From Candidatus Borkfalkia avistercoris (GTDB taxonomy: Bacteria; Bacillota; Clostridia; Christensenellales; Borkfalkiaceae): DNA of 64,000 nt. The translations under genes and the position numbers were made by a program. This document shows, one piece after another, positions 46,443-55,591 of this stretch. The notes below the pieces were generated by a model. The model saw nothing but the letters and a program-made list of their open reading frames with translations. It had not been told where the DNA came from and did not search any database. Location: assembly GCA_019115995.1 (NCBI GenBank), contig DXCL01000046.1, forward strand, positions 62,001-126,000. Reading direction: 5' to 3'. Within the stretch, counting starts at the first letter, position 1. Each line of letters starts with the position of its first letter.

Positions 46443-47288
46443 TCACAGCGCCCCGTACACGCGCTTCATCTCCAACGCGTCCTCCGCCTGCGTTCCCGCA
46501 GATTCGCTCACGATGTACGGCTCCAATTTCAGCTCTTTGAGGGCGGCGGCGAGCGGCGCGAATTCGGGGCCGTATTCGGTATCGGCAAAGGTAAGGTGCC
46601 GCACCTCCCCCTTCGCGGAATACTGTATTTTGGAAAAATGCACATGGAAATGTTTGACCCGCTCGTATCCGAGCTCCGCGATCATGTATTCCAACCGCTC
46701 TTTGTAATCGGAGACCGTTTTCAGGCTGCCCTGTTCCCGCGCGTTGATATGTCCGAAGTCCACCGCGGGCAGATACACCTTATCGATCTTGCAAAAGCGC
46801 ACCACCTCTTCGAGTGTGCCGATCTGCGCGATCTTTCCCATCGTTTCCGGGCAGAAATACAGATCCTCCAAATTGTTGAGATAGATGTAATCGCGCAAAA
46901 TCTTCAACCTCTCCTCCGTCAGGGAAACGGCTTCTTCCCGCTCCATTTTTCCCTGCGCAGCGGGGTGGAAAACGCAGCGCTTCCCGCCCATCAGTCTGAG
47001 CATTTTCCCGCTGTCCAAAACATAGCCGTAGGATTTTTGCGCGCTCTCCCCGTCGGGATTTGCAAAGTTGATGTAGTAAGGCGCGTGCACGCTGATCTCC
47101 ACGCCCTGCTCTCTGAACGCGTCGCCAATAGAGATCGCTTTCGCCTCCGTCATGCGCACGCCGCGCCCGAAAGAATATTCGAAGCAGTCCAGCCCCATAT
47201 CCTTCACGAACTTTGCCGACTGCTCCGTATGGGAATATCCCGCCGCATAAAAGCTTTCGCTGTTGCCGCTCGGCCCGAATAAAATCAT
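46443..47288 (-). CDS. nfo: Deoxyribonuclease IV (AP endonuclease)
   Basis: 281 residues, TIM-barrel enzyme that nicks DNA 5' of abasic sites in base-excision repair. Metal-binding motifs in order: SVHAPYYINFAN, VFHPAA, FCPETMGK, AVDFGHINAREQG, KHFHVHFSKI and VSESAGTQAEDA. The ATG overlaps the ribF stop by 4 bases, making it the last gene of the rimP-to-nfo operon. Confidence 0.93.
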   Translation of the reverse strand: MILFGPSGNSESFYAAGYSHTEQSAKFVKDMGLDCFEYSFGRGVRMTEAKAISIGDAFREQGVEISVHAPYYINFANPDGESAQKSYGYVLDSGKMLRLMGGKRCVFHPAAQGKMEREEAVSLTEERLKILRDYIYLNNLEDLYFCPETMGKIAQIGTLEEVVRFCKIDKVYLPAVDFGHINAREQGSLKTVSDYKERLEYMIAELGYERVKHFHVHFSKIQYSAKGEVRHLTFADTEYGPEFAPLAAALKELKLEPYIVSESAGTQAEDALEMKRVYGAL

Positions 47289-48160
47289 CGTATTTTCTCC
47301 AAATCTTCGGTAAGTTGTTTTTTGAGTTCTTCCGCAGAGGAAAACTTCATCACGCCGCGGATACGGAAATCGAACCGCACCGTGAGCGCCTTCCCGTACA
47401 GATCGCCCGCGAACCCGTCGATATACGTCTCACACACGACGCGCCCGTCCCCGAACGTCGGCCGCGACCCGAAATTCGCGATGCCGCGATATGCCTTTCC
47501 GTCTATTTCCGTATGTACGGCATACACGCCCTGCGCGAGCGGGTATTTCCCCTGCGCGGGGTGCAGGTTCGCCGTGGGAAAGCCAAGCTTTCTCCCCACG
47601 TGCCGCCCCTCCGTCGCCACGACGCCCGAAATAAAGTAAGGCTCCCCGAGCATGGCGTTGAGAGAGATTATATCGCCTTCGTCCAGATATTTTTTCGCGA
47701 GCGTCGCAGACGCCTTCTGCCCGCCCACCGAAACCAGCGGCAATATTTCCGCGTCGATACCGTGCTTTTTACAGTACTCTGCCAGACATAAACCGCCGCA
47801 AACGGCGCCTTTTCCGAATCGGAAATCCTCCCCGCAGACAAATGCGCGTACGCCGCAGCGCCCGGAAACGGTATCGAGGAAGTCCTCCCCCTCCGTATTA
47901 CGGAAGGCCTCGTCGAATCTGGCAAGGTACAAATAATCTACGCCGAGGCGGGAAAGAAGCTCCTCCCTTTCCGCCAGAACATACACCTGATCCCCGCGCT
48001 TTGCGTCTGAAAAGGTGAGCGCGGCGACCTTTACGCCGCACTTATCCGCAAGCGCGACGGCTCTCTCGATGAGCTTTCTGTGCCCTACATGCACCGCGTC
48101 GAAATAACCGAGCAAAAACACGCACGGCTCGCCGCGTTCCCCGTAATTTATCACGCGCAT
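47285..48160 (-). CDS. ribF: Bifunctional riboflavin kinase / FMN adenylyltransferase
   Basis: 291 residues. Makes FMN, then FAD, from riboflavin. The N-terminal nucleotidyltransferase domain has LLGYFDAVHVGHRKLI (HxGH motif) and the kinase domain starts at GVVATEGRHVGRKLGFPTANL with the PTAN motif, followed by YRGIANFGSRPTF. The start overlaps the truB end by 10 bases. The cofactor output would serve the two flavoproteins at 4-5 kb, though no FMN riboswitch is seen. Confidence 0.95.
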   Translation of the reverse strand: MRVINYGERGEPCVFLLGYFDAVHVGHRKLIERAVALADKCGVKVAALTFSDAKRGDQVYVLAEREELLSRLGVDYLYLARFDEAFRNTEGEDFLDTVSGRCGVRAFVCGEDFRFGKGAVCGGLCLAEYCKKHGIDAEILPLVSVGGQKASATLAKKYLDEGDIISLNAMLGEPYFISGVVATEGRHVGRKLGFPTANLHPAQGKYPLAQGVYAVHTEIDGKAYRGIANFGSRPTFGDGRVVCETYIDGFAGDLYGKALTVRFDFRIRGVMKFSSAEELKKQLTEDLEKIR

Positions 48161-48999
48161 ATCTTCGCCTTGGCGCGCACGCGCCCTCCGTCCGCCTCCG
48201 CGATCCCGTAGAACTCGTCGTCAAAGTAGAGCTTATATACCCCGTCTTTCCCTCCGAAGGAAAGAGACAGCCCGTTCTTCATCTTTCTCGCGTCCTCGCC
48301 GTCGAAATCGAGGGAAGGCATTTCAAAAACTTCGTCGGGCGGTATCAGGTGTTCGCGCCACCAGCCGAGCCCGTCTATCGTTATGCTGTTTTCCAAAGTA
48401 AAATAGCCGCTCTTTTCCCGCACGAGCGAAGTCATCACCGCGCAGGTACCGAGCCTTTCCGCCAGATCCCTCCCGAGCGAACGGACGTAAGTGCCCCCGC
48501 CGCAGCGGATCACAAATTCGTAGCTTCCGCCGCTTCCGCCCGAAAGAGAAAATTCGTTTATCCGCACCGTTTTGGCTTTGAGCGCCACCTCCTTCCCCTG
48601 CCGCGCGAGCTGATAAGCGCGCACGCCGTTCACGCTCTTGGCGCTGTACGCGGGCGGCGTCTGTTCGATATTGCCGATAAATTCGTGCAATACCGCGGCG
48701 ATCTCCCCAGCAGAGGGAACGGACAGCCCTTCCCGCAGGAGGGTGCCCGTCGCGTCGAGCGTGTCCGTCTCTTCGCCGAAGCGGAAAACGGCGCGGTATA
48801 CCTTCTCCTTTTCGAGAAGGTAATTAAAGAGCCGCGCGGCGTTGCCGACCGCCACGGGCAGAACGCCCGCCGCCATGGGGTCGAGCGTGCCCATGTGTCC
48901 GCAGGGCATGCCCGTCGCGCGCTTCACCTTTGCGACCGCCGCCGCGCTCGACATGCCCGAAGGCTTATTCAGATTGATGAAACCGCTGATATTTTCCAT
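48151..48999 (-). CDS. truB: tRNA pseudouridine-55 synthase
   Basis: 282 residues. Converts U55 in the tRNA T-loop to pseudouridine. GHMGTLDPMAAGVLPV carries the catalytic Asp40; GFINLNKPSGMSS at the start and RCGGGTYVRSLGRDLAE in the second half are family motifs. It lies 6 bases behind nrnA and overlaps ribF. Confidence 0.96.
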   Translation of the reverse strand: MENISGFINLNKPSGMSSAAAVAKVKRATGMPCGHMGTLDPMAAGVLPVAVGNAARLFNYLLEKEKVYRAVFRFGEETDTLDATGTLLREGLSVPSAGEIAAVLHEFIGNIEQTPPAYSAKSVNGVRAYQLARQGKEVALKAKTVRINEFSLSGGSGGSYEFVIRCGGGTYVRSLGRDLAERLGTCAVMTSLVREKSGYFTLENSITIDGLGWWREHLIPPDEVFEMPSLDFDGEDARKMKNGLSLSFGGKDGVYKLYFDDEFYGIAEADGGRVRAKAKICA

Positions 49000-49005
49000 T
49001 CGTTT

Positions 49006-49962
49006 TCAGTCCGCAAGATGCTGTAATATGGTATAGCGCAATTTGTCCGTCACCTCTTCAGGATCGCCGCCGATCATGCAGCCGCTGGCGAGCACATGCC
49101 CGCCCCCGCCGTATACCGCCGCGATCTCGTTCACGTTCGCCTTCCCTTTGGAACGGAGGGATATTTTGAACCTCTTGTCCCCCGTCTCCAAAAGGCAGGC
49201 CGCCACCTCTACCCCTTCTACGCCGAGAGGAAAGTCTATAAATCCTTCCGTCATGTCCGAGCTCGCGCCCGTGCGTTTCAGATCCTCCTGCGTCACGCAG
49301 ATCACGGCAATGCGCCCCTCGGCAAAGTAGCGGATCTTCGCCATCGTTTCGCCGAAAAGCCTCGCCCGCTCACGGCTCTGCTTTTTGAACATGTTAAACT
49401 GGATCAGATTTATATCCGCGCCGCACTCCGCCAAATGCGCCGCCGCGCGGAAGGTGTCCGCCGTCACGTTTTTATGCGCAAAATTGCCCGTATCCGAACT
49501 GAGCCCCGTCATGAGGTAATTCGCCGTCAGCGCGTCGCGCACGCCGCCGAGGTATTCGGCAAGGCGCACGACGATCTCGCACGTCGCCGCAACGTCCTCC
49601 ACATAATTATGATCCGCATAGCGGGTGTTCGAAACGTGATGATCGATATTGAATTTTACCTTTTTCGCCTTTGCAAAGAGCTCTCCGTATTTTCCCAGTC
49701 TGTTCTCGTCGCTCGAATCGACGGCGATGAACGCCTCCGCCTGCATATCCGCGGGAGCGGAAAACTCCTCCGTGCCCGGCAGAAAGCGGAACTTTTCGGG
49801 GATAACGCTCTCGCAGGCGACGGAACAGTGCACGCCGCACGCGGAAAGCAACCTTTTCAGCCCCATCGCCGAGCCGATCGCGTCCCCGTCGGGGCGCATA
49901 TGGCAGAAGATCACGGCGCTTTTGAGAGTTTTCAGCTTTTGCGCGATCTGTTCGAGGGTCAT
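49006..49962 (-). CDS. nrnA: DHH-DHHA1 phosphoesterase, NrnA type (oligoribonuclease / pAp phosphatase)
   Basis: 318 residues. Degrades nanoRNA and pAp. FCHMRPDGDAIGS (DxD), AVDSSDENR, NIDHHVSNTRYADHN (DHH) and GLSSDTGNF are the metal motifs; GGGGHVLASG is the DHHA1 substrate-binding signature. The ATG at 49962 overlaps the rbfA stop (ATGA). In-frame upstream codons lie wholly within rbfA and are ignored. Confidence 0.93.
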   Translation of the reverse strand: MTLEQIAQKLKTLKSAVIFCHMRPDGDAIGSAMGLKRLLSACGVHCSVACESVIPEKFRFLPGTEEFSAPADMQAEAFIAVDSSDENRLGKYGELFAKAKKVKFNIDHHVSNTRYADHNYVEDVAATCEIVVRLAEYLGGVRDALTANYLMTGLSSDTGNFAHKNVTADTFRAAAHLAECGADINLIQFNMFKKQSRERARLFGETMAKIRYFAEGRIAVICVTQEDLKRTGASSDMTEGFIDFPLGVEGVEVAACLLETGDKRFKISLRSKGKANVNEIAAVYGGGGHVLASGCMIGGDPEEVTDKLRYTILQHLAD

Positions 49963-50339
49963 TTGCTTTCCCCCTCTCCGTTTTCCTGTTCTTCGAGCTG
50001 CTTGATGATGCGGTCGATCTTCTCCCCGTATTCCATGCTCCCGTCTCTGATAAAGCGTATTTCGGGCACGGTGCGCGAGCGCATCATATGCGCCAGTTCG
50101 TGGCGGATAAAGCCCGCATGCGCGCACAGCTCCTCAAAGGTCGCCCGTTCTTCATCTTTATTTTTGGCGAGTATGCTTACGTAAATTTTCGCGTTTTTCA
50201 AGTCGGGAGAAACGTCTGCGCCCGTCACGCTGACAAGCCCCTTGATTTTATCCGTCCTGTTTTTCAAAGATGTGGAGATAATTTCGTATACGGCCTTCCG
50301 GTATTCGGAAGACAGCCTCTCTCCCCGCAGTGATTTCAT
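49959..50339 (-). CDS. rbfA: Ribosome-binding factor A
   Basis: 126 residues, KH-like 30S maturation factor. RGERLSSEYRKAVYEIISTSLK at the start and VSVTGADVSPDLKNAKIYVSIL in the middle match the family; RTVPEIRFIRDGSMEYGEKID ends the KH domain. AGGAGG lies 6 bases upstream of the ATG at 50339, which fixes the start. It is separated from infB by a 149-base gap with a terminator-like hairpin. Confidence 0.94.
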   Translation of the reverse strand: MKSLRGERLSSEYRKAVYEIISTSLKNRTDKIKGLVSVTGADVSPDLKNAKIYVSILAKNKDEERATFEELCAHAGFIRHELAHMMRSRTVPEIRFIRDGSMEYGEKIDRIIKQLEEQENGEGESK

Positions 50340-50392
50340 ATTATACCTCCTTGCGCACGAATGCGCCGCACGGCGCGGCAAAGCGGCGCGCC

Positions 50393-50433
50393 GTAAAAAA
50401 GACCCGCCGCGGAACCATTCCGCAACGGGTCTT
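50393..50433 (-). terminator. Terminator-like hairpin between infB and rbfA
   Basis: AAGACCCG / CGGGTCTT outer stem and GCGGAA / TTCCGC inner stem, ending on the minus strand in TTTTTTAC. No promoter is visible between it and rbfA, so read-through must occur. Confidence 0.75.
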
Positions 50434-50488
50434 CCGCCGATATTTTCTATCCCGCGCGCGATGCCGCGCGCCTCAGCCTCAAAATCCC

Positions 50489-53212
50489 TTACGCGGGGAT
50501 CTCCTCGGTGATATAGCATTCGATGACGTCGCCGACCTTGATCCCGTCGAACCCGTCGATGCTCACGCCGCATTCAAAACCGCCGGACACCTCTTTCACG
50601 TCGTCCTTAAAGCGTTTGAGCTGCCGCACGGCGCCTTCCACGATCATGATGTCGTCGCGGTAAATGCGCAGCTTGCCGCTCCTTACGATCTTTCCTTCCG
50701 TTACATAGCAGCCCGCGACCATGCCGACGCCCGTGATCTTGAACGTCTGCAAAACGTCGCATTTGCCCGTCATGACCTCCCTGTATTTGGGAGCGAGCAT
50801 GCCTTTGAGCGCCGCCTGAATATCGTCGAGCAGTTCATAGATGATCCTGTACGTGCGCACGTCTACGCCGCTGCGCTCTGCGAGCGCCTTCGCCTTCGTA
50901 TCCGGCCGCACGTTAAAGCCGACGATGATCGCATTGGACGAATCCGCGAGCATCACGTCCGATTCGTTGATGGCGCCCGCGCCGCTGTGCAAAACGTGCA
51001 CGCGAACCTCGTCGTTGGAAAGCTTCAAAAGCGACTGTTTGACCGCTTCCACAGAGCCCTGTACGTCGCCCTTTACGATGATGTTCAGTCCCTTGATCTG
51101 CCCTTCGGCGATCTTGCCGAACACGTCGTCGAGCGTCACGCGCGTCTGCGATTTGATCATCGACTCGCTTTCCTTGCGTTTTCTCTCTTCCAGCACCTGT
51201 TTCAGGAGTTTATCCTGCTCGACGGCGATGATGGAATCGCCCGCATTCGGCACTTCTTCCAAGCCCAGAATGGAGACCGCCATAGACGGGCCGGCAGACT
51301 TGACCGTTCTGCCCTTGTCGTCGATCATGGCGCGCACCCTGCCCGAAGTCGTACCCGAAATGATGTTGTCGCCGGTGTGCAGCGTGCCGTTCTGAATGAG
51401 TACGGAAGCAACGGGGCCTTTGCCCTTATCCAGTTTCGCCTCTATAATGGTACCGCGCGCGGGCTGGTCAGGATTTGCCTTCAACTCCTTGACCTCCGCA
51501 ACGAGGTTGATCGTTTCCAAAAGGTTTTCGATGCCCTCGCCCGTCTTTGCGGAAACGGGTACCACGATGGTGTCGCCGCCCCATTCTTCGGGCACGAGCT
51601 CGTTGTTCGTGAGTTCCTGCTTTACGCGGTCGAGGTTTGCCTCCGGCTTATCCATCTTGTTTACGGCAACGATGATGGGTACATTCGCCGCCTTGGAGTG
51701 GTTGATCGCCTCCACCGTCTGCGGCATGATGCCGTCGTCCGCCGCCACGACCAAAACGACTATATCCGTGACCTGCGCGCCGCGCGCACGCATCGCGGTA
51801 AACGCTTCGTGCCCCGGCGTATCGAGGAAGGTGATGGTTTTGCCGCCAACGGTAACCGAGTAGGCGCCGATGTGCTGGGTGATGCCGCCCGCCTCGCCCG
51901 CGGTCACGTTGGTGCTCCTGATCTTATCGAGCAGAGAGGTCTTGCCGTGGTCTACGTGGCCCATCACGGTCACGACGGGCGGGCGCGTAACGCCGCTCTC
52001 ACCGCCCGCGGTCTCCTCGCCGTAGATCTCGCTGAGCGCTTCTTCCGCCGTCTTTTCGGGCTTATATTCGAGCTCTATACCCAGATCCGCCGCAATGTAA
52101 GCCGCGGTATCGTAATCGATGGAATCGTTGATCGTCTTTGCGATGCCCTCTTTGAACAGCCTCTTTGTGATCTCCACCGCCGTAATGCCGAGCTTTTCGC
52201 TGAGCACTTTGAGCGGAATGTTCTCGCTCGTTACGACGGCATGATCGATCTTGATCGTCTGTACCGTCTGCTGTTTCTGCTTCTTGACGCGCAGCTTTCT
52301 GTACCCGCTCTTGTCCTCGTCGAAATCGGAAACGGACACTTGCTGTTTCACGAGCGCGCGCTTGCTGATCGTCTTTTTCTGTTCTACGTAAGGCTTATCG
52401 TAAGTTTTCTTCTTATTCGCATTTTTATTCTGCGCGGGCGGAGTGACCTGCGGCGCTGAGCCGAAGCGCGGCCCCGCGGAAGGTCTTGCAGCCGCGGGCC
52501 TGCCCATAGGCGGGCGTGCGCCGGCCGCTCCCGCTCCTCCGAAGGGAGGGCGTGCCTGCATCCCGGCGGCGGGCCTTCTGTCTCCGTAAGCGGGCCTCTG
52601 ACCGTTATTATTCGCAAACGTACGCCCGCCCTGCTGCGCGCGGTCGCCGTATGCGGGCCTTTGCTGGGGGCGGTCGGCCGCGTACTGCGGGCGTACGGGG
52701 CGCTCGCCGCGGTCGTTGTTCACAAACGTGCGCTCGCGCACGGGCTTCGTCTCGGCAGCCGTTGCCGCCGGTCTCTCCGCCGCATTTTCCTGCGCGGGCT
52801 CCTCCGCCTTTTTCTCTTCGGGCGCTTTTTCCTCCGCTTTCACAACGGGAGTTTCGGCCTGCGGCTCTTCCTTTACAGGTGCCTCCTTTACAGGCTCGGC
52901 CTGTTCGGGAGCCGGCTCCTCAGCCTTCTTCCCGGCTTCGGGGGCGATCGTCTCTTCGGCATTCTGCTGCGCGGCGCGCAGTTCCTCGGCAGCCTTCTCG
53001 GCCGCGGCTCTCTCCTCCGCGGCGGCGCGTTCCGCCTCCTCCTGCGCCCTCTGCTTAGCGGCGCTTTCGAGGTCGGAAAGCTTTTTGAGAATATCGCTCA
53101 CCCTCTTTTCCGTGCCCTGCACTTCCTTCATGAGCGCGCCTATCCCATCGGCACCGAGAAGATTGTTTATGTTTTCGATATTCGCGTAATTCGTCTTCTT
53201 TGCCTCTGCCAT
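50489..53212 (-). CDS. infB: Translation initiation factor IF-2
   Basis: 907 residues. Brings initiator tRNA to the 30S and drives subunit joining. The first ~60 residues are unusual for IF-2 and look helical. An Ala/Glu-rich stretch (~60-160), then an Arg/Gly/Pro/Gln-rich disordered region (~160-270) follow. The IF2_N motif region lies at ~320-375. The G domain begins [18 protein letters not shown] near 415, with [15 protein letters not shown] and NKMDKPEAN. Domains II-IV end in [20 protein letters not shown]. It lies 5 bases behind the ylxQ gene. Confidence 0.97.
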   Translation of the reverse strand: MAEAKKTNYANIENINNLLGADGIGALMKEVQGTEKRVSDILKKLSDLESAAKQRAQEEAERAAAEERAAAEKAAEELRAAQQNAEETIAPEAGKKAEEPAPEQAEPVKEAPVKEEPQAETPVVKAEEKAPEEKKAEEPAQENAAERPAATAAETKPVRERTFVNNDRGERPVRPQYAADRPQQRPAYGDRAQQGGRTFANNNGQRPAYGDRRPAAGMQARPPFGGAGAAGARPPMGRPAAARPSAGPRFGSAPQVTPPAQNKNANKKKTYDKPYVEQKKTISKRALVKQQVSVSDFDEDKSGYRKLRVKKQKQQTVQTIKIDHAVVTSENIPLKVLSEKLGITAVEITKRLFKEGIAKTINDSIDYDTAAYIAADLGIELEYKPEKTAEEALSEIYGEETAGGESGVTRPPVVTVMGHVDHGKTSLLDKIRSTNVTAGEAGGITQHIGAYSVTVGGKTITFLDTPGHEAFTAMRARGAQVTDIVVLVVAADDGIMPQTVEAINHSKAANVPIIVAVNKMDKPEANLDRVKQELTNNELVPEEWGGDTIVVPVSAKTGEGIENLLETINLVAEVKELKANPDQPARGTIIEAKLDKGKGPVASVLIQNGTLHTGDNIISGTTSGRVRAMIDDKGRTVKSAGPSMAVSILGLEEVPNAGDSIIAVEQDKLLKQVLEERKRKESESMIKSQTRVTLDDVFGKIAEGQIKGLNIIVKGDVQGSVEAVKQSLLKLSNDEVRVHVLHSGAGAINESDVMLADSSNAIIVGFNVRPDTKAKALAERSGVDVRTYRIIYELLDDIQAALKGMLAPKYREVMTGKCDVLQTFKITGVGMVAGCYVTEGKIVRSGKLRIYRDDIMIVEGAVRQLKRFKDDVKEVSGGFECGVSIDGFDGIKVGDVIECYITEEIPA

Positions 53213-53217
53213 GTTGC

Positions 53218-53568
53218 TTAACCATTGCCTCCCGAATAAATTTTCAAATTATCGTCCGTAACCGACAAAATCGCTTTTGCCAGATTTTTTTCTCTCACCG
53301 CCGCGATCTTGCAATTCGGTTTGCCCGTAACGTCTTCCAACAGGCCTCCCGAATACTCCAACAGTTCGCAGCCGAATTTATTTTTCAGTTTCAGCGCGCT
53401 CTTTTTCGCGTTTTCGGAAGCGGAAGAACAGAGTATCAGAAGATAAACGTCCTTTTTGACCGCGTCCAACGCATTAAAACCGCACGCGAGCTTGCCCGCC
53501 CTGATGCAGAGCCCTATATAGCGTTCCGCTTTACTTGCCAGCAAAAAACTCCTCCTCGATCCTCGCAT
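53218..53568 (-). CDS. L7Ae-family RNA-binding protein (YlxQ-like)
   Basis: About 100-116 residues. RYIGLCIRAGKLACGFNALDAVKK matches the N-terminal helix-strand of bacterial L7Ae/L30e-type proteins, and LLILCSSASENAKKSALKLKNKFGCELLEY the kink-turn-binding core. It probably binds structured RNA near the ribosome. The gene overlaps the end of ylxR. The start is ambiguous: ATG at 53568 with GAGG 3-4 bases before it, or TTG at 53544 preceded by GGAGGAG, which would give a start closer to family length. Confidence 0.85.
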   Translation of the reverse strand: MRGSRRSFLLASKAERYIGLCIRAGKLACGFNALDAVKKDVYLLILCSSASENAKKSALKLKNKFGCELLEYSGGLLEDVTGKPNCKIAAVREKNLAKAILSVTDDNLKIYSGGNG

Positions 53569-53800
53569 AAACCTCTTCGGGGATCTGCGCCGCAAAGGTC
53601 TTGTTGAGAAGCCTTCCCTTCCTGAGCTTTTTCACGCAGTCGGGGCTGTTGCATATATACGCGCCCCTGCCCGCCGCCTTGCCCGTGAAATCGATGAACA
53701 CGTCGCCCTCCTTGGGTTTTACGATGCGCAGCATCTCCTTTTTGGGCTTCATTTCATGGCACGCGATGCACATGCGCATCGGGATCTTTTTTACTTTCAA
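53531..53800 (-). CDS. ylxR: YlxR-family (DUF448) nucleic-acid-binding protein
   Basis: 89 residues. MRMCIACHEMKPKKEMLRIV and GRGAYICNSPDCVKK are the hallmark segments: a CxxC pair and the basic GRGAYIC motif. Family members bind RNA or DNA and have been tied to regulation in Bacillus. It lies 27 bases behind nusA and overlaps ylxQ. Confidence 0.93.
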   Translation of the reverse strand: MKVKKIPMRMCIACHEMKPKKEMLRIVKPKEGDVFIDFTGKAAGRGAYICNSPDCVKKLRKGRLLNKTFAAQIPEEVYARIEEEFFAGK

Positions 53801-53827
53801 GCCGCACCTCGCTCAAACCGCAATCCG

Positions 53828-54943
53828 TTATTCCTCGTCCGCCGCAGGCTCCTCCGCGGGGGTCTCCTCCGCTTCGGCCGCCTTTTGCACAGCCGCCAGC
53901 TTTGCCGCAGCGCTCTCGCTCTTCACGTCTATCTTCCATCCCGTGAGCCGCGCCGCAAGGCGGGCGTTCTGCCCGTCTCTGCCTATGGCAAGGGAAAGCT
54001 TGTCGTCCGGCACTACCGCCATCGCCGACTTTTCATCGATCTGCGTCACGGAGATGACCTTTGCGGGCGAAAGCGCCTTGGCGATAAATTCGAGCGGGTT
54101 TTCGCTCCACTGAATGATGTCCACCTTTTCCCCGCCGAGCTCCGCCACGACCGCGTTGACGCGCGCGCCCTTGTTGCCGACGCATGCGCCCACGGCGTCT
54201 ACCTGCGGATCCTCGCTGTAAATCGCCATTTTCGTGCGCTGACCGGCTTCGCGCGTGATCGCCTTTACGACGACCGCGCCCGACTTGATCTCCGGCACCT
54301 CGTTTTCGAAGAGGCGCTTCACGAGCCCTGCCGACGTGCGCGAAACGAGCACCTGCGCGTTCCTGCCGTTGTTCTTTATGTTCTTCACGTACACTTTGAT
54401 GCGGTCGTTCACGTTGTACTTTTCTCCGGGCACCTGATCCTGCGGCAGCATGACGCCCTCGACCTGCCCTTTGCCGAGCTCTACGTAAACGTTCTTCGCG
54501 TCGACCTTGCGCACGACGCAGCTCATGAGCTCGTCTTTCTTATCCGAGTACTCGCTGAGAGTATTGTCGCGCTCCGTCTCGTGGAGTTTTTGGAGAATGA
54601 CCTGTTTTGCGGTCTGCGCGGCGATCCTGCCGAAGTTTTTGGGCACGAATTCCTCGCGCACCTCGTCGCCGAGCTTATAGCTCTTGCGGATCTGCTGCGC
54701 TTCCGCCAGGGAGATCTCCTTTTCGGGATCGACGACCTCTTCCACCGCCGTTTTTACGGTGTAAAATTTGATGGATCCCTTTTCGGGATTGAGCGCCACG
54801 TCTACCGTGCCCGCGCCGCCCTCGTACTGTTTTTTATATGCGGCGACGAGCGCCCCGCGGAGCGCCTCCAAAAAAATTTCGCTGCTGATCCCCTTTTCCG
54901 CTTCCAGATCCTCGAGAGCTGAAAAGAACTCCTTGTTAACCAT
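53828..54943 (-). CDS. nusA: Transcription termination/antitermination factor NusA
   Basis: 371 residues. The N-terminal RNA-polymerase-binding domain (residues ~1-130) starts NKEFFSALEDLEAEKGIS. An S1 domain around 135-205 contains LGKGQVEGVMLPQDQVPGE, and two KH domains follow (GAVVVKAITREAGQRTKMAIYS..., AVGACVGNKGARVNAVV..., LAIGRDGQNARLAARLTGWKI). A short acidic tail replaces the C-terminal repeats of proteobacterial NusA, as usual for Bacillota. NusA itself may act on the terminator hairpin in this operon's leader. Confidence 0.96.
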   Translation of the reverse strand: MVNKEFFSALEDLEAEKGISSEIFLEALRGALVAAYKKQYEGGAGTVDVALNPEKGSIKFYTVKTAVEEVVDPEKEISLAEAQQIRKSYKLGDEVREEFVPKNFGRIAAQTAKQVILQKLHETERDNTLSEYSDKKDELMSCVVRKVDAKNVYVELGKGQVEGVMLPQDQVPGEKYNVNDRIKVYVKNIKNNGRNAQVLVSRTSAGLVKRLFENEVPEIKSGAVVVKAITREAGQRTKMAIYSEDPQVDAVGACVGNKGARVNAVVAELGGEKVDIIQWSENPLEFIAKALSPAKVISVTQIDEKSAMAVVPDDKLSLAIGRDGQNARLAARLTGWKIDVKSESAAAKLAAVQKAAEAEETPAEEPAADEE

Positions 54944-54996
54944 TGTCGTCTCCTCGATGTTTTAATGTTATGAATTTCTGTTTATGCTTTTCTTCG

Positions 54997-55470
54997 TCAA
55001 TCGAATTCGATCGCCTCAGACATTTTCACGATTTGCGAAAGATTGAGCTTAAAAGTCTCTCCGCCCCTTTCCAACGTAACGTTGCCCGCCTGCGGGTTGT
55101 ATTCTTTGAGCACCGCCTCGAAAAGCTTTTCCCCTTTCAAGGGCGCGTACAGCTTGATCTCCACCTTTTTCCCGATATGGCGCAGATAATCGGAGTCCTT
55201 TTTGAACGGCCGGTCTATGCCCGGGCTGCTCACGTTCAGCGTATACGGCAAGCCGTAGGTAGGGTCGAGCTCGTCGAGCACGGGATCCGCCGCGTTATGG
55301 AACCTTTCGCAGGTATCCAGATCGATCCCCCCTTCCCTGTCCGTATCCAAAAACACGGTCAGCGAAGGATTTTTCCCTTGTTTGAAGACGATCTCATAGA
55401 TCTCCACGCCGACGGCCTGCGCCACGGGCGCGAGCGCCGCGCCGATCTCCTCCGCGCTTTTCACCTTCAT
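54997..55470 (-). CDS. rimP: Ribosome maturation factor RimP
   Basis: 157 residues. Needed for 30S assembly. GVEIYEIVFKQGKNPSLTVFLD and the segment LDELDPTYGLPYTLNVSSPGIDRPF match the family. The start at 55470 has GGGAGG 8 bases upstream; an in-frame codon 33 bases further up has none. It is the first gene of the nusA-infB operon, and its leader carries a terminator-like hairpin. Confidence 0.94.
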   Translation of the reverse strand: MKVKSAEEIGAALAPVAQAVGVEIYEIVFKQGKNPSLTVFLDTDREGGIDLDTCERFHNAADPVLDELDPTYGLPYTLNVSSPGIDRPFKKDSDYLRHIGKKVEIKLYAPLKGEKLFEAVLKEYNPQAGNVTLERGGETFKLNLSQIVKMSEAIEFD

Positions 55471-55500
55471 CGCACGATCCTCCCGCGGGAAAAACCCGCA

Positions 55501-55535
55501 CATAAAAAGATTTGAGAGCGGTGACCCACTCTCAA
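55501..55535 (-). terminator. Terminator/attenuator in the rimP-nusA operon leader
   Basis: Minus strand: TTGAGAGTGG / CCGCTCTCAA, ten pairs (one G-U) around a GTCA loop, then ATCTTTTTATG. It sits downstream of both the PolC-like gene and the rimP promoter and upstream of the rimP start. Confidence 0.75.
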
Positions 55536-55562
55536 TTCCAAGCTAACGTATTCAGTATGGTT

Positions 55563-55591
55563 ATTATACCATACCGTCAAACATTTGGCAA
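55563..55591 (-). promoter_or_regulatory. Promoter of the rimP-nusA-infB operon
   Basis: Minus strand: TTGCCA (55591-55586), 17-base spacer, TATAAT (55568-55563). It overlaps the last codons of the PolC-like gene. Predicted start about 55556, ~86 bases before the rimP ATG. Confidence 0.78.

Noticed and set aside
50340..50345. A perfect TATAAT (minus strand) touching the rbfA start
   Set aside because: It lies between the AGGAGG site and the ATG; a promoter there would remove the ribosome binding site and there is no -35 box. Probably chance.
50330..52459. A 709-codon open frame on the plus strand
   Set aside because: Antisense shadow of infB; same codon register.
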